Shown here: positions 14,746-22,207 of the stretch, piece by piece
How the letters are laid out: every line of letters begins with the position of its first letter
How positions within the stretch are numbered: position 1 is the stretch's first letter
Assembly (NCBI GenBank): GCA_023396215.1
Contig: JAEWWW010000097.1
Span: forward strand, 1 to 31,560
Reading direction: 5' to 3'
Length of the DNA: 31,560 nucleotides
Origin: Bacillota bacterium
GTDB lineage: Bacteria; Bacillota; Clostridia; Oscillospirales; Ruminococcaceae
Notes under the pieces: model-generated
The model's database searches: none
What the model was told of the DNA's origin: nothing
The model's input: the letters and a program-made list of their open reading frames with translations, nothing else
Translations under genes and position numbers: made by a program

Positions 14746-15453
14746 ATGAACAATTCTATCCATAGCCGCAGGCCGTTGGTTTCTGCCGTGATTGCCGCCG
14801 CCGGGTTTTCGGCCCGCATGGGCGGCTGCGATAAAAAGCTGCTGCCGCTGCTGGGGCCTCCGGTGATTGTGCGCACGGCGGCGGCCTTTAAGCAGGCGCC
14901 CTGCATCGACGAGATTGTGGTGGTGACCAAAGCGCAGGACATCGCCTGCGTGCGCCAACTGCTCCGGGACGCGGGCATCGGCAAGGTTACGGCGGTGGTG
15001 CCGGGGGGAGCTACCCGTCAGGCTTCGGTCTTTGCGGGGGTCAGGGCATGCGCACCCGGCAGCGGCTATTTTGCCATTCACGACGGCGCGCGGCCTCTGG
15101 TTTCGGTCCGGCTGATTGAGCAGACGGTTGCCGCCGCCCAAAAATATGGCGCGGCTGCCCCGGGGGTGCCGGTCAAAGAAACGGTCAAGGTGCTGGATAG
15201 CCGGGGGTTTGTGCAAACCACCCCCAACCGCGACGCGCTCTGCGTCATTCAAACCCCGCAGGTGTTCAGCCGCAGGGTCTACCAACAGGCGATGCAGGCC
15301 GCCGCCGGGCTGGATTTCACCGATGACTGCCAGCTGGCCGAGTACGCGGGCCTGCCGGTTTTTGTCACCCAGGGCGAGTATACCAACATTAAAATAACAA
15401 CGGTGCAGGATGCGCTTCTGTGTGAGGCGATACTGAAAGCCGAAAACCCATAA
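14746..15453 (+). CDS. ispD: 2-C-methyl-D-erythritol 4-phosphate cytidylyltransferase
   Basis: Third step of the MEP isoprenoid pathway: joins MEP and CTP to CDP-ME. The protein is 235 residues, typical. The glycosyltransferase-A fold nucleotide-binding loop is AAAGFSARMGGCDKK (residues 17-31, with Arg24 and Lys30/31), followed by GGATRQASV, the HDGARPLVS motif, TPQVF, TDDCQLAEYAG and the C-terminal GEYTNIKITT. The ATG at 14746 follows a G-run (AGGGGGG near 14732-14738). ispF is 38 bp downstream, a common pairing. Repeat copy 1 lies directly upstream, so a promoter for this gene must lie in or before the repeat. Confidence 0.96.
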   Translation: MNNSIHSRRPLVSAVIAAAGFSARMGGCDKKLLPLLGPPVIVRTAAAFKQAPCIDEIVVVTKAQDIACVRQLLRDAGIGKVTAVVPGGATRQASVFAGVRACAPGSGYFAIHDGARPLVSVRLIEQTVAAAQKYGAAAPGVPVKETVKVLDSRGFVQTTPNRDALCVIQTPQVFSRRVYQQAMQAAAGLDFTDDCQLAEYAGLPVFVTQGEYTNIKITTVQDALLCEAILKAENP

Positions 15454-15491
15454 AAGCACAGGACATCTGTTTAGACGATAAGGAGGCAGCT

Positions 15492-15977
15492 ATGAGAATC
15501 GGACACGGCTATGACGTTCACAGAATTGTAGAAGGCGACCGCAGAAAGCTGGTGCTGGGCGGGGTGGAAATCCCGTGGAACAGGGGGCTTGCGGGCCATT
15601 CGGATGCGGATGTGCTGACCCATGCCATCATCGACAGCCTGCTGGGGGCTGTGGCCTGCGGCGATATCGGCCGGCACTTCCCCGACAGCGACCCCCAGTA
15701 TAAGGATATCAGCAGCCTGAAGCTGCTTGCGGCCGCCTTGGATATTGTCAGGCGGGAGGACTATGCTGTCGGCAATATCGATGCGACGGTCATTGCCCAG
15801 CAGCCCCGCCTGTCGGCCTACATCGACGATATCCGCCAGTCGCTGGCCGACGCGATGGGCTGCTCACCGGGGCAGGTCAGCGTCAAGGCCACCACCGAGG
15901 AATGGCTGGGTTTCACCGGCTCGGGGGCGGGCATCGCGGCCCACGCGGTCTGCCTGCTGCTTCCCCGGCAGGGCTAA
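15492..15977 (+). CDS. ispF: 2-C-methyl-D-erythritol 2,4-cyclodiphosphate synthase
   Basis: Cyclises CDP-ME 2-phosphate to MEcPP with loss of CMP, in the MEP pathway; known members are trimers with zinc at the active site. The protein is 161 residues, normal. The metal site is Asp8 and His10 (IGHGYDVHR) with His44 (HSDADVLTHAIIDSLLGA). The C-terminal signature KATTEEWLGFTGSGAGIAAHAV is intact. AGGAGG at about 15480-15485 supports the ATG at 15492. It shares a transcript with ispD; the intervening step (IspE) is not encoded here. Confidence 0.97.
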   Translation: MRIGHGYDVHRIVEGDRRKLVLGGVEIPWNRGLAGHSDADVLTHAIIDSLLGAVACGDIGRHFPDSDPQYKDISSLKLLAAALDIVRREDYAVGNIDATVIAQQPRLSAYIDDIRQSLADAMGCSPGQVSVKATTEEWLGFTGSGAGIAAHAVCLLLPRQG

Positions 15978-16183
15978 CCCCCAAAACCACCCGTACCGCT
16001 CAAAACCACCGGCGCGCTTTTTTGCCGCGCCGGGTTAAAATCCCCATATCCACAAAAATGCCTGTAAATTTGGCCCCGCGCGGCCCAAAAAACCTCGTCG
16101 CTTCAGCCCTTTTCACCTCAGGTCGGCGGGCGTCAACTATCATCCCGATATTTTTCTGCATATTCTGTTAGTGGCTATCTGAA
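15978..16183 (+). other. Non-coding stretch after ispF with a palindrome
   Basis: No gene is seen here. CCGGCGCG (16009-16016) pairs with CGCGCCGG (16026-16033) around a T-rich 9-nt loop; there is no T-run after it, so it is not a classical terminator. The sequence 16034-16183 is mixed in composition without a convincing promoter, although the next leader must start within it. Confidence 0.4.
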
Positions 16184-16301
16184 AGACAAAATCCTTGTCT
16201 GTTGCTGCCGTGCAGCCCCCTTCGCCATGAAAAGCCGGTGCCGTTGCATCGGGCGGGAAGGCGGCGTCTGCCCACCACAGCCTATGTTTTGCGCTTTTCA
16301 T
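16184..16301 (+). ncRNA. Candidate structured RNA leader of the DUF3343/desulfurase pair
   Basis: Five helices fit on paper. AGACAA (16184-16189) pairs with TTGTCT (16195-16200). GCTGC (16204-16208) pairs with GCAGC (16212-16216), loop CGT. A closing stem ATGAAAAGC (16227-16235) with GCTTTTCAT (16293-16301) encloses two hairpins, GGTGC/GCATC (16237-16250) and GGGCGG/CTGCCC (16251-16273), giving a three-way junction with a single-stranded 3' strand. The junction ends 29 nt before the start codon. I do not recognise a known riboswitch class. Confidence 0.45.
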
Positions 16302-16330
16302 AATGCCCCAGAAAAAGACGAGGTGATTTT

Positions 16331-16555
16331 ATGGGCAAGCCGGTTATTCTGGTTAATTCGATAACCCATGCCGTAAGAGGCCAAAAGCTGCTCTCACAGT
16401 ATGGGATTTCTTCTAATATTATACAAAACATTAAGCATAGCTCCACCAGAGGCTGCGGTTACGGGTTGGCTGTCTGTGCCGACCCTCTGATGGTTCAAAC
16501 AATTTTGATGCGCGGGGGCATCAAAACACTGGATATCCTCGAGGTTGAGCTGTAG
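16331..16555 (+). CDS. DUF3343 protein, putative Se/S carrier-like
   Basis: A 74-residue cytoplasmic protein of the DUF3343 family, sometimes called putative Se/S carrier-like; no function is proven. The sequence reads as a small alpha/beta fold (GKPVILVNSITHAVRGQKLLSQYGI...VQTILMRGGIKTLDILEVEL) with the family's STRGCGYGLAVC segment, whose two cysteines (about residues 42 and 49) are the obvious candidates for carrying sulfur or selenium. GAGGTGA (16320-16326) supports the ATG at 16331. It is 2 bp from the next gene, a cysteine desulfurase-like enzyme, so the pair is co-translated. Mobilised sulfur or selenium could pass from enzyme to carrier, which is inference from the pairing. Confidence 0.85.
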   Translation: MGKPVILVNSITHAVRGQKLLSQYGISSNIIQNIKHSSTRGCGYGLAVCADPLMVQTILMRGGIKTLDILEVEL

Positions 16556-16557
16556 GA

Positions 16558-17691
16558 ATGATTTATTTTGATAACGCGGCAACCTCCTTCCCCAAGCCCC
16601 CCGGCGTACTGACCGCCATGCACAGCGCCATGCTTCATTATGGCGCCAACCCCGGGCGGGGCGGTCACGATATGTCTATTAGAACGGCGCAGGCGGTGTA
16701 TCAGGTGCGGGAGTCGGCCGCAAACCTCTTTGGGATGACCAATCCCGACAACGTCATCTTTACCACCAACTGTACCCACAGCCTGAACACGGTCATACAA
16801 GGGGTTTTAAACCCCGGCGACCACGTGATACTCTCTGACCTTGAGCATAACTCGGTTACAAGGCCGGTTTACCGGCTTTCCAGGCAAGGGGTTACCTTTG
16901 ACGTTGCCCAAACGGTGCCCGGCGACGACAGCCAGACGCTGGCTGCCTTTGCCAAGCTGATTCGCGGCAACACCCGCCTGATTATCTGCACCCACGGCTC
17001 TAACGCCTTCGGGGTCAGGCTGCCGGTGCGGCAGCTTGCCGAGATGGCCCGGCGCGCAGGCGTGCTCATGCTGGTGGATGCCGCGCAAACCGCGGGGGTG
17101 CTCGACCTTTCGGCGGTGGAGGATGGCTTCGACTACCTCTGCGCCCCCGGCCACAAGGGGCTTTACGGCCCTTCGGGCACCGGTCTGATGGTGATAAACA
17201 GCACGGTCATGCCCCGGCCGCTGATGCAGGGCGGCACCGGCAGCTTCTCTTATGAATATGAACAGCCGGATTTTTGCCCCGACTGCTACGAAAGCGGCAC
17301 GGTGAACACGGTGGGCATCATCGGCCTTGGGGCGGGGCTTGCCTATGTGGCCGCCCGCACCCCCAAGAAGATTTACGCCTGCGAGATGGGTCTGGTTGTA
17401 TGCATCTATGACGCCCTGAGGCGCAACAGCAAGGTAAAGCTTTACACCCCGCCGCCCCGGCTGGGCGAAAGCTTGCCGGTTATCTCGTTTAATATAAAGG
17501 GGCTTACCGGAGAACAGACGGCTGCGAAGCTAAATGAACTGGGCTTTGCCCTGCGGGGCGGCCTGCACTGTTCACCGCTGGCTCATCAGAAATACGGGAC
17601 GCTGGAAGAGGGCACAGCCCGCATCAGCGTGGGCAGCTTTAACACCCCCCGCGAGGCAGAAATGCTTTGCACCGCCATAAAAAAACTGTGA
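16558..17691 (+). CDS. Class V aminotransferase, cysteine desulfurase / selenocysteine lyase-like
   Basis: PLP enzyme of 377 residues resembling the cysteine desulfurase-like family with RGGLHCSPLAH at the active site. It starts MIYFDNAATSFPKP. Visible residues are His98 (LEHNSV), Asp174 and Gln177 (VDAAQTAG) that hold the cofactor, Lys200 (APGHKGLYGPSGTG) that forms the Schiff base, and Cys338 (ALRGGLHCSPLAH) as the likely persulfide/perselenide cysteine. It would remove sulfur from cysteine or selenium from selenocysteine to give alanine. No selA, selB, selD or tRNA-Sec occurs in the window, so selenium use is unproven. It starts 2 bp after the DUF3343 gene. No terminator is seen after it. 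Confidence 0.9.
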   Translation: MIYFDNAATSFPKPPGVLTAMHSAMLHYGANPGRGGHDMSIRTAQAVYQVRESAANLFGMTNPDNVIFTTNCTHSLNTVIQGVLNPGDHVILSDLEHNSVTRPVYRLSRQGVTFDVAQTVPGDDSQTLAAFAKLIRGNTRLIICTHGSNAFGVRLPVRQLAEMARRAGVLMLVDAAQTAGVLDLSAVEDGFDYLCAPGHKGLYGPSGTGLMVINSTVMPRPLMQGGTGSFSYEYEQPDFCPDCYESGTVNTVGIIGLGAGLAYVAARTPKKIYACEMGLVVCIYDALRRNSKVKLYTPPPRLGESLPVISFNIKGLTGEQTAAKLNELGFALRGGLHCSPLAHQKYGTLEEGTARISVGSFNTPREAEMLCTAIKKL

Positions 17692-17696
17692 AAAGG

Positions 17697-17724
17697 TTGA
17701 TTCTGGTGGGGTATGTGTTAAAAT
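17697..17724 (+). promoter_or_regulatory. Probable promoter upstream of repeat copy 2 and cdaA
   Basis: TTGATT (17697-17702) and TAAAAT (17719-17724) have a 16-bp spacer; an overlapping TAATAT is at 17724-17729. Transcription would begin inside the repeat element, placing that element in the cdaA leader. Confidence 0.5.
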
Positions 17725-17729
17725 AATAT

Positions 17730-17907
17730 ACAGGCAATATCGCACAATTCTAAGTACTCTGGCGCGCCAGCAGATTTTTCGTCAGATAAAACAAAAACCA
17801 CAGGGAATACTGGTTGTATTCACGAGGATTTTTGTGAAAGATTACGGAAAATTCGCAAGCGACAGAGTGCTTAAGGTGCCAACCGTGAATTGCGCGGCAT
17901 TGCCTCT
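17730..17907 (+). repeat. 178-bp inverted-repeat-ended element, copy 2
   Basis: Same orientation as the copy at 30789 and inverted relative to that at 14538. The ends are slightly degenerate (ACAGGCAATATCGCACAATTC-like on the left, TGCGCGGCATTGCCTCT on the right). The interior conserves CTGGCGCGCCAG, ATTTTTCGTCAGATAAAAC and the hairpin around the centre. No ORF of note. Confidence 0.85.
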
Positions 17908-17911
17908 ATGG

Positions 17912-17934
17912 CCCCGGTATAGTGTCGGGGTTTT
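17912..17934 (+). terminator. Terminator-like hairpin just before cdaA
   Basis: CCCCG (17912-17916) pairs with CGGGG (17926-17930), followed by TTTT. It lies between repeat copy 2 and cdaA and could attenuate read-through from the promoter at 17697. The stem is only 5 bp. Confidence 0.4.
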
Positions 17935-17965
17935 GACGTTATAAAGGTGAAAGGATGTTACAAAG

Positions 17966-18826
17966 ATGCTTGAGGTCTGGCTTGAATTTGTAAGCCTCCT
18001 GAAAACGATTGATCTTTTTGATATAATTGACGTCCTTATAGTAGCCTTTATCATCTATCAGATTATAAAGCTGGTGAAAGAGACACGGGCCGAGCAGCTC
18101 ATAAAGGGCATGGTTGCGGTGCTGCTGCTCTTCCTTTTCGCCCATTGGCTGAACATCAAGACGCTGAAATATCTGGTGGGCTCGGTGCTGCGCAACGCGG
18201 TGCTGGCGCTGCTGGTGGTCTTTCAGCCCGAGCTGCGCCGCGCGCTTGAGCAGTTGGGCCGCAGCAAGCTTTCGGGCCTGAATGTGTTCAGCCCCCAAAA
18301 CGAAGAAGCGGTGGGCCGCATCCGCCTCATCCGCCTGATTGACGCCATTGGCGACGGCTGCGCCTTTCTCTCCAAGCAGAAGATGGGTGCGCTGATTGTC
18401 ATTGAGCGCACCACCAAGTTGGGCGAGATTATCAAAACCGGCACCGTTATCGATTCAGACCCCAGCATGGAGCTTATCGGCAGCGTCTTTTTTACCAACT
18501 CACCGCTGCATGACGGCGCAATGGTCATCCGTGGAGGCAAGATTTATGCGGCAGGCTGCTTTCTGCCTCTGTCCGACAATGCCAACATCAACCGGACGCT
18601 TGGCACCCGCCACCGCGCCGCCCTTGGCATGAGCGAAAACTCCGACGCTTTGGTCATTGTGGTTTCAGAAGAAACCGGCGTGATATCGCTGGCGCGCAAC
18701 GGCAAGCTGGAGCGCAACTATACCCTGGACCGGCTCAACGAGGAGCTGCGCACCGAGCTGCTCAGCGATAATAAGAACGAAAACGGAGAGAGAAAGTCCA
18801 GCATCTGGAAGGTGAAAAAACAATGA
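17966..18826 (+). CDS. cdaA: Diadenylate cyclase CdaA
   Basis: Membrane-bound enzyme that makes cyclic di-AMP from two ATP; the messenger controls osmolyte and potassium balance in Firmicutes. The protein has 286 residues, the usual length. Three N-terminal membrane helices lie near residues 18-37, 47-62 and 68-87. The DAC domain follows (about 95-260), with both catalytic motifs intact: DGA at 183-185 (SPLHDGAMVIRGG) and RHR at 215-217 (GTRHRAALGMSE). The ATG at 17966 has AAAGGA 9-11 nt upstream. cdaR overlaps its stop codon by 4 bp. The leader contains repeat copy 2 and a terminator-like hairpin, an unusual arrangement for a core gene. Confidence 0.96.
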   Translation: MLEVWLEFVSLLKTIDLFDIIDVLIVAFIIYQIIKLVKETRAEQLIKGMVAVLLLFLFAHWLNIKTLKYLVGSVLRNAVLALLVVFQPELRRALEQLGRSKLSGLNVFSPQNEEAVGRIRLIRLIDAIGDGCAFLSKQKMGALIVIERTTKLGEIIKTGTVIDSDPSMELIGSVFFTNSPLHDGAMVIRGGKIYAAGCFLPLSDNANINRTLGTRHRAALGMSENSDALVIVVSEETGVISLARNGKLERNYTLDRLNEELRTELLSDNKNENGERKSSIWKVKKQ

Positions 18827-20073
18827 AGTGGACGATGCGCAGGGTACTGGACAACGACAAGCTTGTCTGGCTGATTTCCCTCTTGATTGCGATAGTTGCC
18901 TGGTTTGTGGTGGCCCTTGAGATTGACCCCAACACCACCCAGCTGATAAAGGGCGTAAAGGTGGATATCAACGCCCAAACCGGCACCCTCAACCGTCTTG
19001 AGCTGCACGCCATCGACGGCGGAGAAGCCACCGTAGACGTTTATATCAAAGGCCCCGGTGTTGTGGTGGGCCGCATCAAGCCGGAGGACCTGAAGGCGGT
19101 CGCCGGCTTATCCGGCGTTACCGGCCCCGGCGTGATAGACCTGCCCCTCGAGGTGGTCAACGCCAGCGGCGAGGAGTTTGAGATTACCAGCTTTAAGCCC
19201 TCTACCATTACGGTGAAGTTTGACCGCCTGCAAACCAGGACCCTGCCCATCGAGGTGGATATCAACGGGCTTTCGGTGCCCGAGGGTTACATGGTGGAAA
19301 AAGAAAGCGTTACCCCCGGCGAGGTTACCCTTACCGGGCCCGAGATTGATATCTCCAAGGTGGAAAAATGCATCGTCGCCGTTAATATTACCGAGCCCCT
19401 CGAGAAAACCAAGGTGGAGCAGGCGGATATTATCCTCCTTGACCGTGACGGCAATAGCATCGAAAGCACCTATATCACCATGGACATTACCTCTGCCGAG
19501 GTGGCCATCCCGGTGAAAAAGATACTGGAGCTGCCGCTGAAAATCAGCTTTATCAACCAGCCGCCCGGTTTCCCGCTGGATCAGCTCAGCTACACCCTTT
19601 CCAACAACACCATCGTGGTGGCGGCCGCGCCCGATGTCATCGACCGCTACAGCGAGATTCATCTGGGTTATATCGATATCAACGAGCTGGATTTTATCCG
19701 GGATTACGCCTTTGAGGTGGCCCTGCCCAGCGGCTTTATCAATATCAACAATGTGGAAACGGTGCTGGTGGAGTTTAACCACAAGGATTTTACAACCAGC
19801 AGCTTTAACCTCACCAACTTTGTCATTAAAAACAGGCCCTCCAACTTTGATGTTTCGGTCACCACCAAGCGCCTTTCCAACGTGCGCATTGTGGGGGCTC
19901 CCGATGTGCTGGCGGGGCTTACCGCCAACGATATCATCGCGGAAATCGACCTTTCAGACCGCAGCGTACATGCCGGGCAGTTCAGCCTGCCTTTGAAGAT
20001 TTATGTCCCCACCAAGGGGCTGGTCTGGGCGGTAGGCGATTATTCGGCGGTGGTCACCATCAAGGAACGTTAA
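18823..20073 (+). CDS. cdaR: CdaR, YbbR-domain regulator of CdaA
   Basis: Membrane-anchored extracellular protein that interacts with CdaA and modulates cyclic di-AMP synthesis in studied Firmicutes. It has 416 residues: a short cytoplasmic N-terminus (MKWTMRRVLDNDK), one membrane helix (about 14-33) and then repeated beta-rich YbbR domains of about 80-90 residues, seen as recurring VDIN/VEVDING and EVTLTGP-type strands. Probably four repeats, the last somewhat degenerate. The ATG at 18823 overlaps the cdaA stop (ATGA). A 14-bp perfect hairpin begins 11 bp after the stop. glmM, the usual partner downstream, does not occur before the window moves on to other genes. Confidence 0.92.
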   Translation: MKWTMRRVLDNDKLVWLISLLIAIVAWFVVALEIDPNTTQLIKGVKVDINAQTGTLNRLELHAIDGGEATVDVYIKGPGVVVGRIKPEDLKAVAGLSGVTGPGVIDLPLEVVNASGEEFEITSFKPSTITVKFDRLQTRTLPIEVDINGLSVPEGYMVEKESVTPGEVTLTGPEIDISKVEKCIVAVNITEPLEKTKVEQADIILLDRDGNSIESTYITMDITSAEVAIPVKKILELPLKISFINQPPGFPLDQLSYTLSNNTIVVAAAPDVIDRYSEIHLGYIDINELDFIRDYAFEVALPSGFININNVETVLVEFNHKDFTTSSFNLTNFVIKNRPSNFDVSVTTKRLSNVRIVGAPDVLAGLTANDIIAEIDLSDRSVHAGQFSLPLKIYVPTKGLVWAVGDYSAVVTIKER

Positions 20074-20084
20074 ACACAGGTTGC

Positions 20085-20337
20085 AAATATCCCCACGCTA
20101 TGCGTGGGGATATTTAAAGTAAAAGGAAGTGCCGTCTGCGCAGAGCGATGTGGGGGTGCGGGGGGGTAGTCATCCCCCCGCATCTTAAAATTCGGCGACA
20201 TGTGCGGCGAATTTTATCGTTGGCCCGCGCCGATTGCGGCGCAAAACCGGGGGTATATAGGGGGTATCCGATACCCCCTATAAAGTCGGTCGAGTTTTCG
20301 ACCGGCTATGTTATTCCCGCGCTATGCGTGGGGATAA
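20085..20337 (+). repeat. Tandem hairpin array 2
   Basis: No gene is seen between 20074 and 20416. Seven hairpins follow one another: 20085-20115 (14 bp perfect, loop TAT, also a plausible terminator of cdaR), 20157-20182 (9 bp, G-run against C-run), 20186-20216 (9 bp, 13-nt loop), 20227-20242 (6 bp, loop ATTG), 20256-20282 (12 bp perfect, loop CCG), 20287-20304 (7 bp, loop GTTT) and 20311-20337 (12 bp with two G-T pairs, loop TAT). The self-complementary TCTGCGCAGA lies at 20135-20144. The first and last hairpins are variants of the same sequence (CCCCACGC-TAT-GCGTGGGGATA), so they form a degenerate direct repeat bounding the array. Confidence 0.6.
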
Positions 20338-20416
20338 TCTTGGTTATGGCGGTTGTTGGCAGCAAGTGCCTATTGCCCCCGGCGGCCCCGATAGCCGCCC
20401 CATAGAAAGGAAGCTT

Positions 20417-22000
20417 ATGACTGTTTTAGTACGCAATATCAAAATATCCCTGAGCCAAAGCGAGCAGGCCGCCTATGAGCAGGCGCTGCGGCGCGCGGGA
20501 CTAAGCGCCTCTCAGGCGGCAAGCATCTATATCGCCAAGGCATCGGTGGACGCCCGCAAGCGGTCAAACATTCAGTTGGTCTACACCGTCGGCATCGAGC
20601 TTGCCCCCGGCGTGGATACAGGCAGCGTCGTAGCCGGGGGAGACGTGGTGCTTTCGGCCCCCGCCCGCCCTGAGATTATACGGGGCGCCCAGCGGCTGGA
20701 GAGCCGCCCGGTCATCGTGGGCTTTGGCCCGGCGGGCATGTTCGCCGGTCTGCTGCTGGCCCGCGAGGGCTACCGGCCCATCATCCTTGAGCGCGGCGGC
20801 GACGTCGCCACAAGAACAGCGCGGGTAGAAGCCTTCTGGCAGGGGGGTGGCCTGCACCCCGGCAGCAACGTGCAGTTTGGCGAAGGCGGTGCGGGCACCT
20901 TTTCGGACGGCAAGCTGACCACCCGCATCGGCGACCCGCTGTGCGGCTATGTGCTGGAGGAGCTTGTCCGCTTCGGCGCGCCGGAGGAAATCCTCAAAAA
21001 AGCCAAGCCCCATGTGGGTACCGACAACCTGCGCAGGGTGGTGCAGGCACTAAGGGAAGAAATTATCGCCCTTGGGGGCGAGGTGCGCTTTGAAAGCTGT
21101 GTTGACAGCATCGGCATCAAAAACCAAAAGCTTGCCTCGGTGGGCTATCAGGGCGTCCGCCTCCCGGCACAGGTGGCGGTGCTGGCCCCCGGCCACAGCG
21201 CGCGGGATACCTTCGAGCTGCTGCTGGGGCAGGGGGTGGAGCTGACCGCCAAGCCCTTTGCGGTTGGGGTGCGCATCGAGCATCTGCAAAGCCGGATAGA
21301 CGCCGCCCTCTACGGCAATCAGGCGGGCAACCCCCGGCTGCCGGTTGGGGAGTACCAGCTTTCATACCGGCAGGGGGAACGCGCGGTTTACACCTTCTGT
21401 ATGTGCCCCGGCGGGCTGGTGGTGCCCGCCGCCTCAGAGCAGGGGGGCGTGGTCACCAACGGCATGAGCGAATATGCCCGCAACCGGCCCAACGCCAACG
21501 CGGCGCTGGTGGTTTCGGTGGGGCAGGAGGACTTCGGCCCCGGCCCGCTGGCAGGGGTGGCCTTTCAGCGTAAGCTGGAGCAACTGGCCTTTGCGGCCGG
21601 GGGCTACCGTGCACCGATGCAGACGGCGGGCAGCTTTTTAGAAGGCCGCTCCGGCGGCAAGCTGGGGCAGGTGCAGCCCTCCTACGCCATTGGCGTCACC
21701 GGCGCCGGGTTGGCGGAGCTGTTCCCCTCGGCGGTGACGGCCATGCTGCAAACCGGCCTGCGGCGCTTCGACCGCTCATTGCAGGGCTTTGCCGCTCCCG
21801 ACGCGGTGCTCACCGGGGTGGAAAGCCGCACCTCCTCGCCGGTGCGCATCACCCGGGGCGAAAGCCATGAGGCGGTGGGCATCAGCGGCCTTTACCCCTG
21901 CGGCGAGGGAGCGGGCTACGCGGGCGGCATCATGAGCGCTGCGGTGGACGGCCTGAAAACCGCCCTGAAAATTATTGCCCGCTACGCTCCACCGGCATGA
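20417..22000 (+). CDS. COG2509-type FAD-dependent oxidoreductase
   Basis: A 527-residue flavoprotein of the widespread but uncharacterised FAD-dependent dehydrogenase family. Residues 1-90 are the small N-terminal domain typical of it (VRNIKISLSQSE...SVDARKRSNIQLVYTVGIEL). The Rossmann fingerprint is VIVGFGPAGMFAG (Gly102, 104, 107) followed by a binding Glu at the end of strand 2 (IILERGG). The hallmark NVQFGEGGAGTFSDGKLTTR is at 151-170, FCMCPGGLVVPA near 340, and the second FAD motif LYPCGEGAGYAGGIMSAAVDGL near the C-terminus. The ATG at 20417 follows AAAGGAAG; the open frame further upstream lies in hairpin array 2 and is not coding. It often follows cdaR in Clostridia, as here. Substrate unknown. 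Confidence 0.88.
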   Translation: MTVLVRNIKISLSQSEQAAYEQALRRAGLSASQAASIYIAKASVDARKRSNIQLVYTVGIELAPGVDTGSVVAGGDVVLSAPARPEIIRGAQRLESRPVIVGFGPAGMFAGLLLAREGYRPIILERGGDVATRTARVEAFWQGGGLHPGSNVQFGEGGAGTFSDGKLTTRIGDPLCGYVLEELVRFGAPEEILKKAKPHVGTDNLRRVVQALREEIIALGGEVRFESCVDSIGIKNQKLASVGYQGVRLPAQVAVLAPGHSARDTFELLLGQGVELTAKPFAVGVRIEHLQSRIDAALYGNQAGNPRLPVGEYQLSYRQGERAVYTFCMCPGGLVVPAASEQGGVVTNGMSEYARNRPNANAALVVSVGQEDFGPGPLAGVAFQRKLEQLAFAAGGYRAPMQTAGSFLEGRSGGKLGQVQPSYAIGVTGAGLAELFPSAVTAMLQTGLRRFDRSLQGFAAPDAVLTGVESRTSSPVRITRGESHEAVGISGLYPCGEGAGYAGGIMSAAVDGLKTALKIIARYAPPA

Positions 22001-22017
22001 CGGCAGCCCCCTTTTGG

Positions 22018-22046
22018 TTGAAAACTTCGCGCTAAAGTGCTAAAAT
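22018..22046 (+). promoter_or_regulatory. Promoter for the recJ operon
   Basis: TTGAAA (22018-22023) and TAAAAT (22041-22046) have a 17-bp spacer. A leader of about 150 nt follows, with an ATATTG/CAATAT hairpin near 22078-22100 and a CTGCC/GGCAG hairpin near 22135-22157. Confidence 0.65.
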
Positions 22047-22207
22047 AGTACTATTGCTTTACAAATTTTGCATTTTTATATTGCCTGTTGGTAACAATAT
22101 AGCTCCCGTCAAGGGTGGGAAAACCGAAAAGCACCTGCCCCTTATCAGGGCGGCAGAGCAAGAGATTTTCAGGATGCAGACGGCGGGCCAGATTGCGGAG
22201 GTAACGG

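Noticed and set aside
16009..16033. ispF terminator at the CCGGCGCG/CGCGCCGG palindrome
   Set aside because: The T-stretch is in the loop, not after the stem, so it does not fit an intrinsic terminator on the + strand; listed only as a palindrome.
16184..16301. tRNA-Sec or SRP RNA as an explanation for the structured region
   Set aside because: There is no acceptor stem with CCA-like end, no TTCGA-type T-loop, and no GGAAGGAAGC-like SRP tip. A 6S RNA was considered but could not be supported by eye.
20148..20405. An 85-residue open frame before the flavoprotein gene
   Set aside because: It runs through hairpin array 2; its sequence is the translation of palindromes and has no Shine-Dalgarno site.
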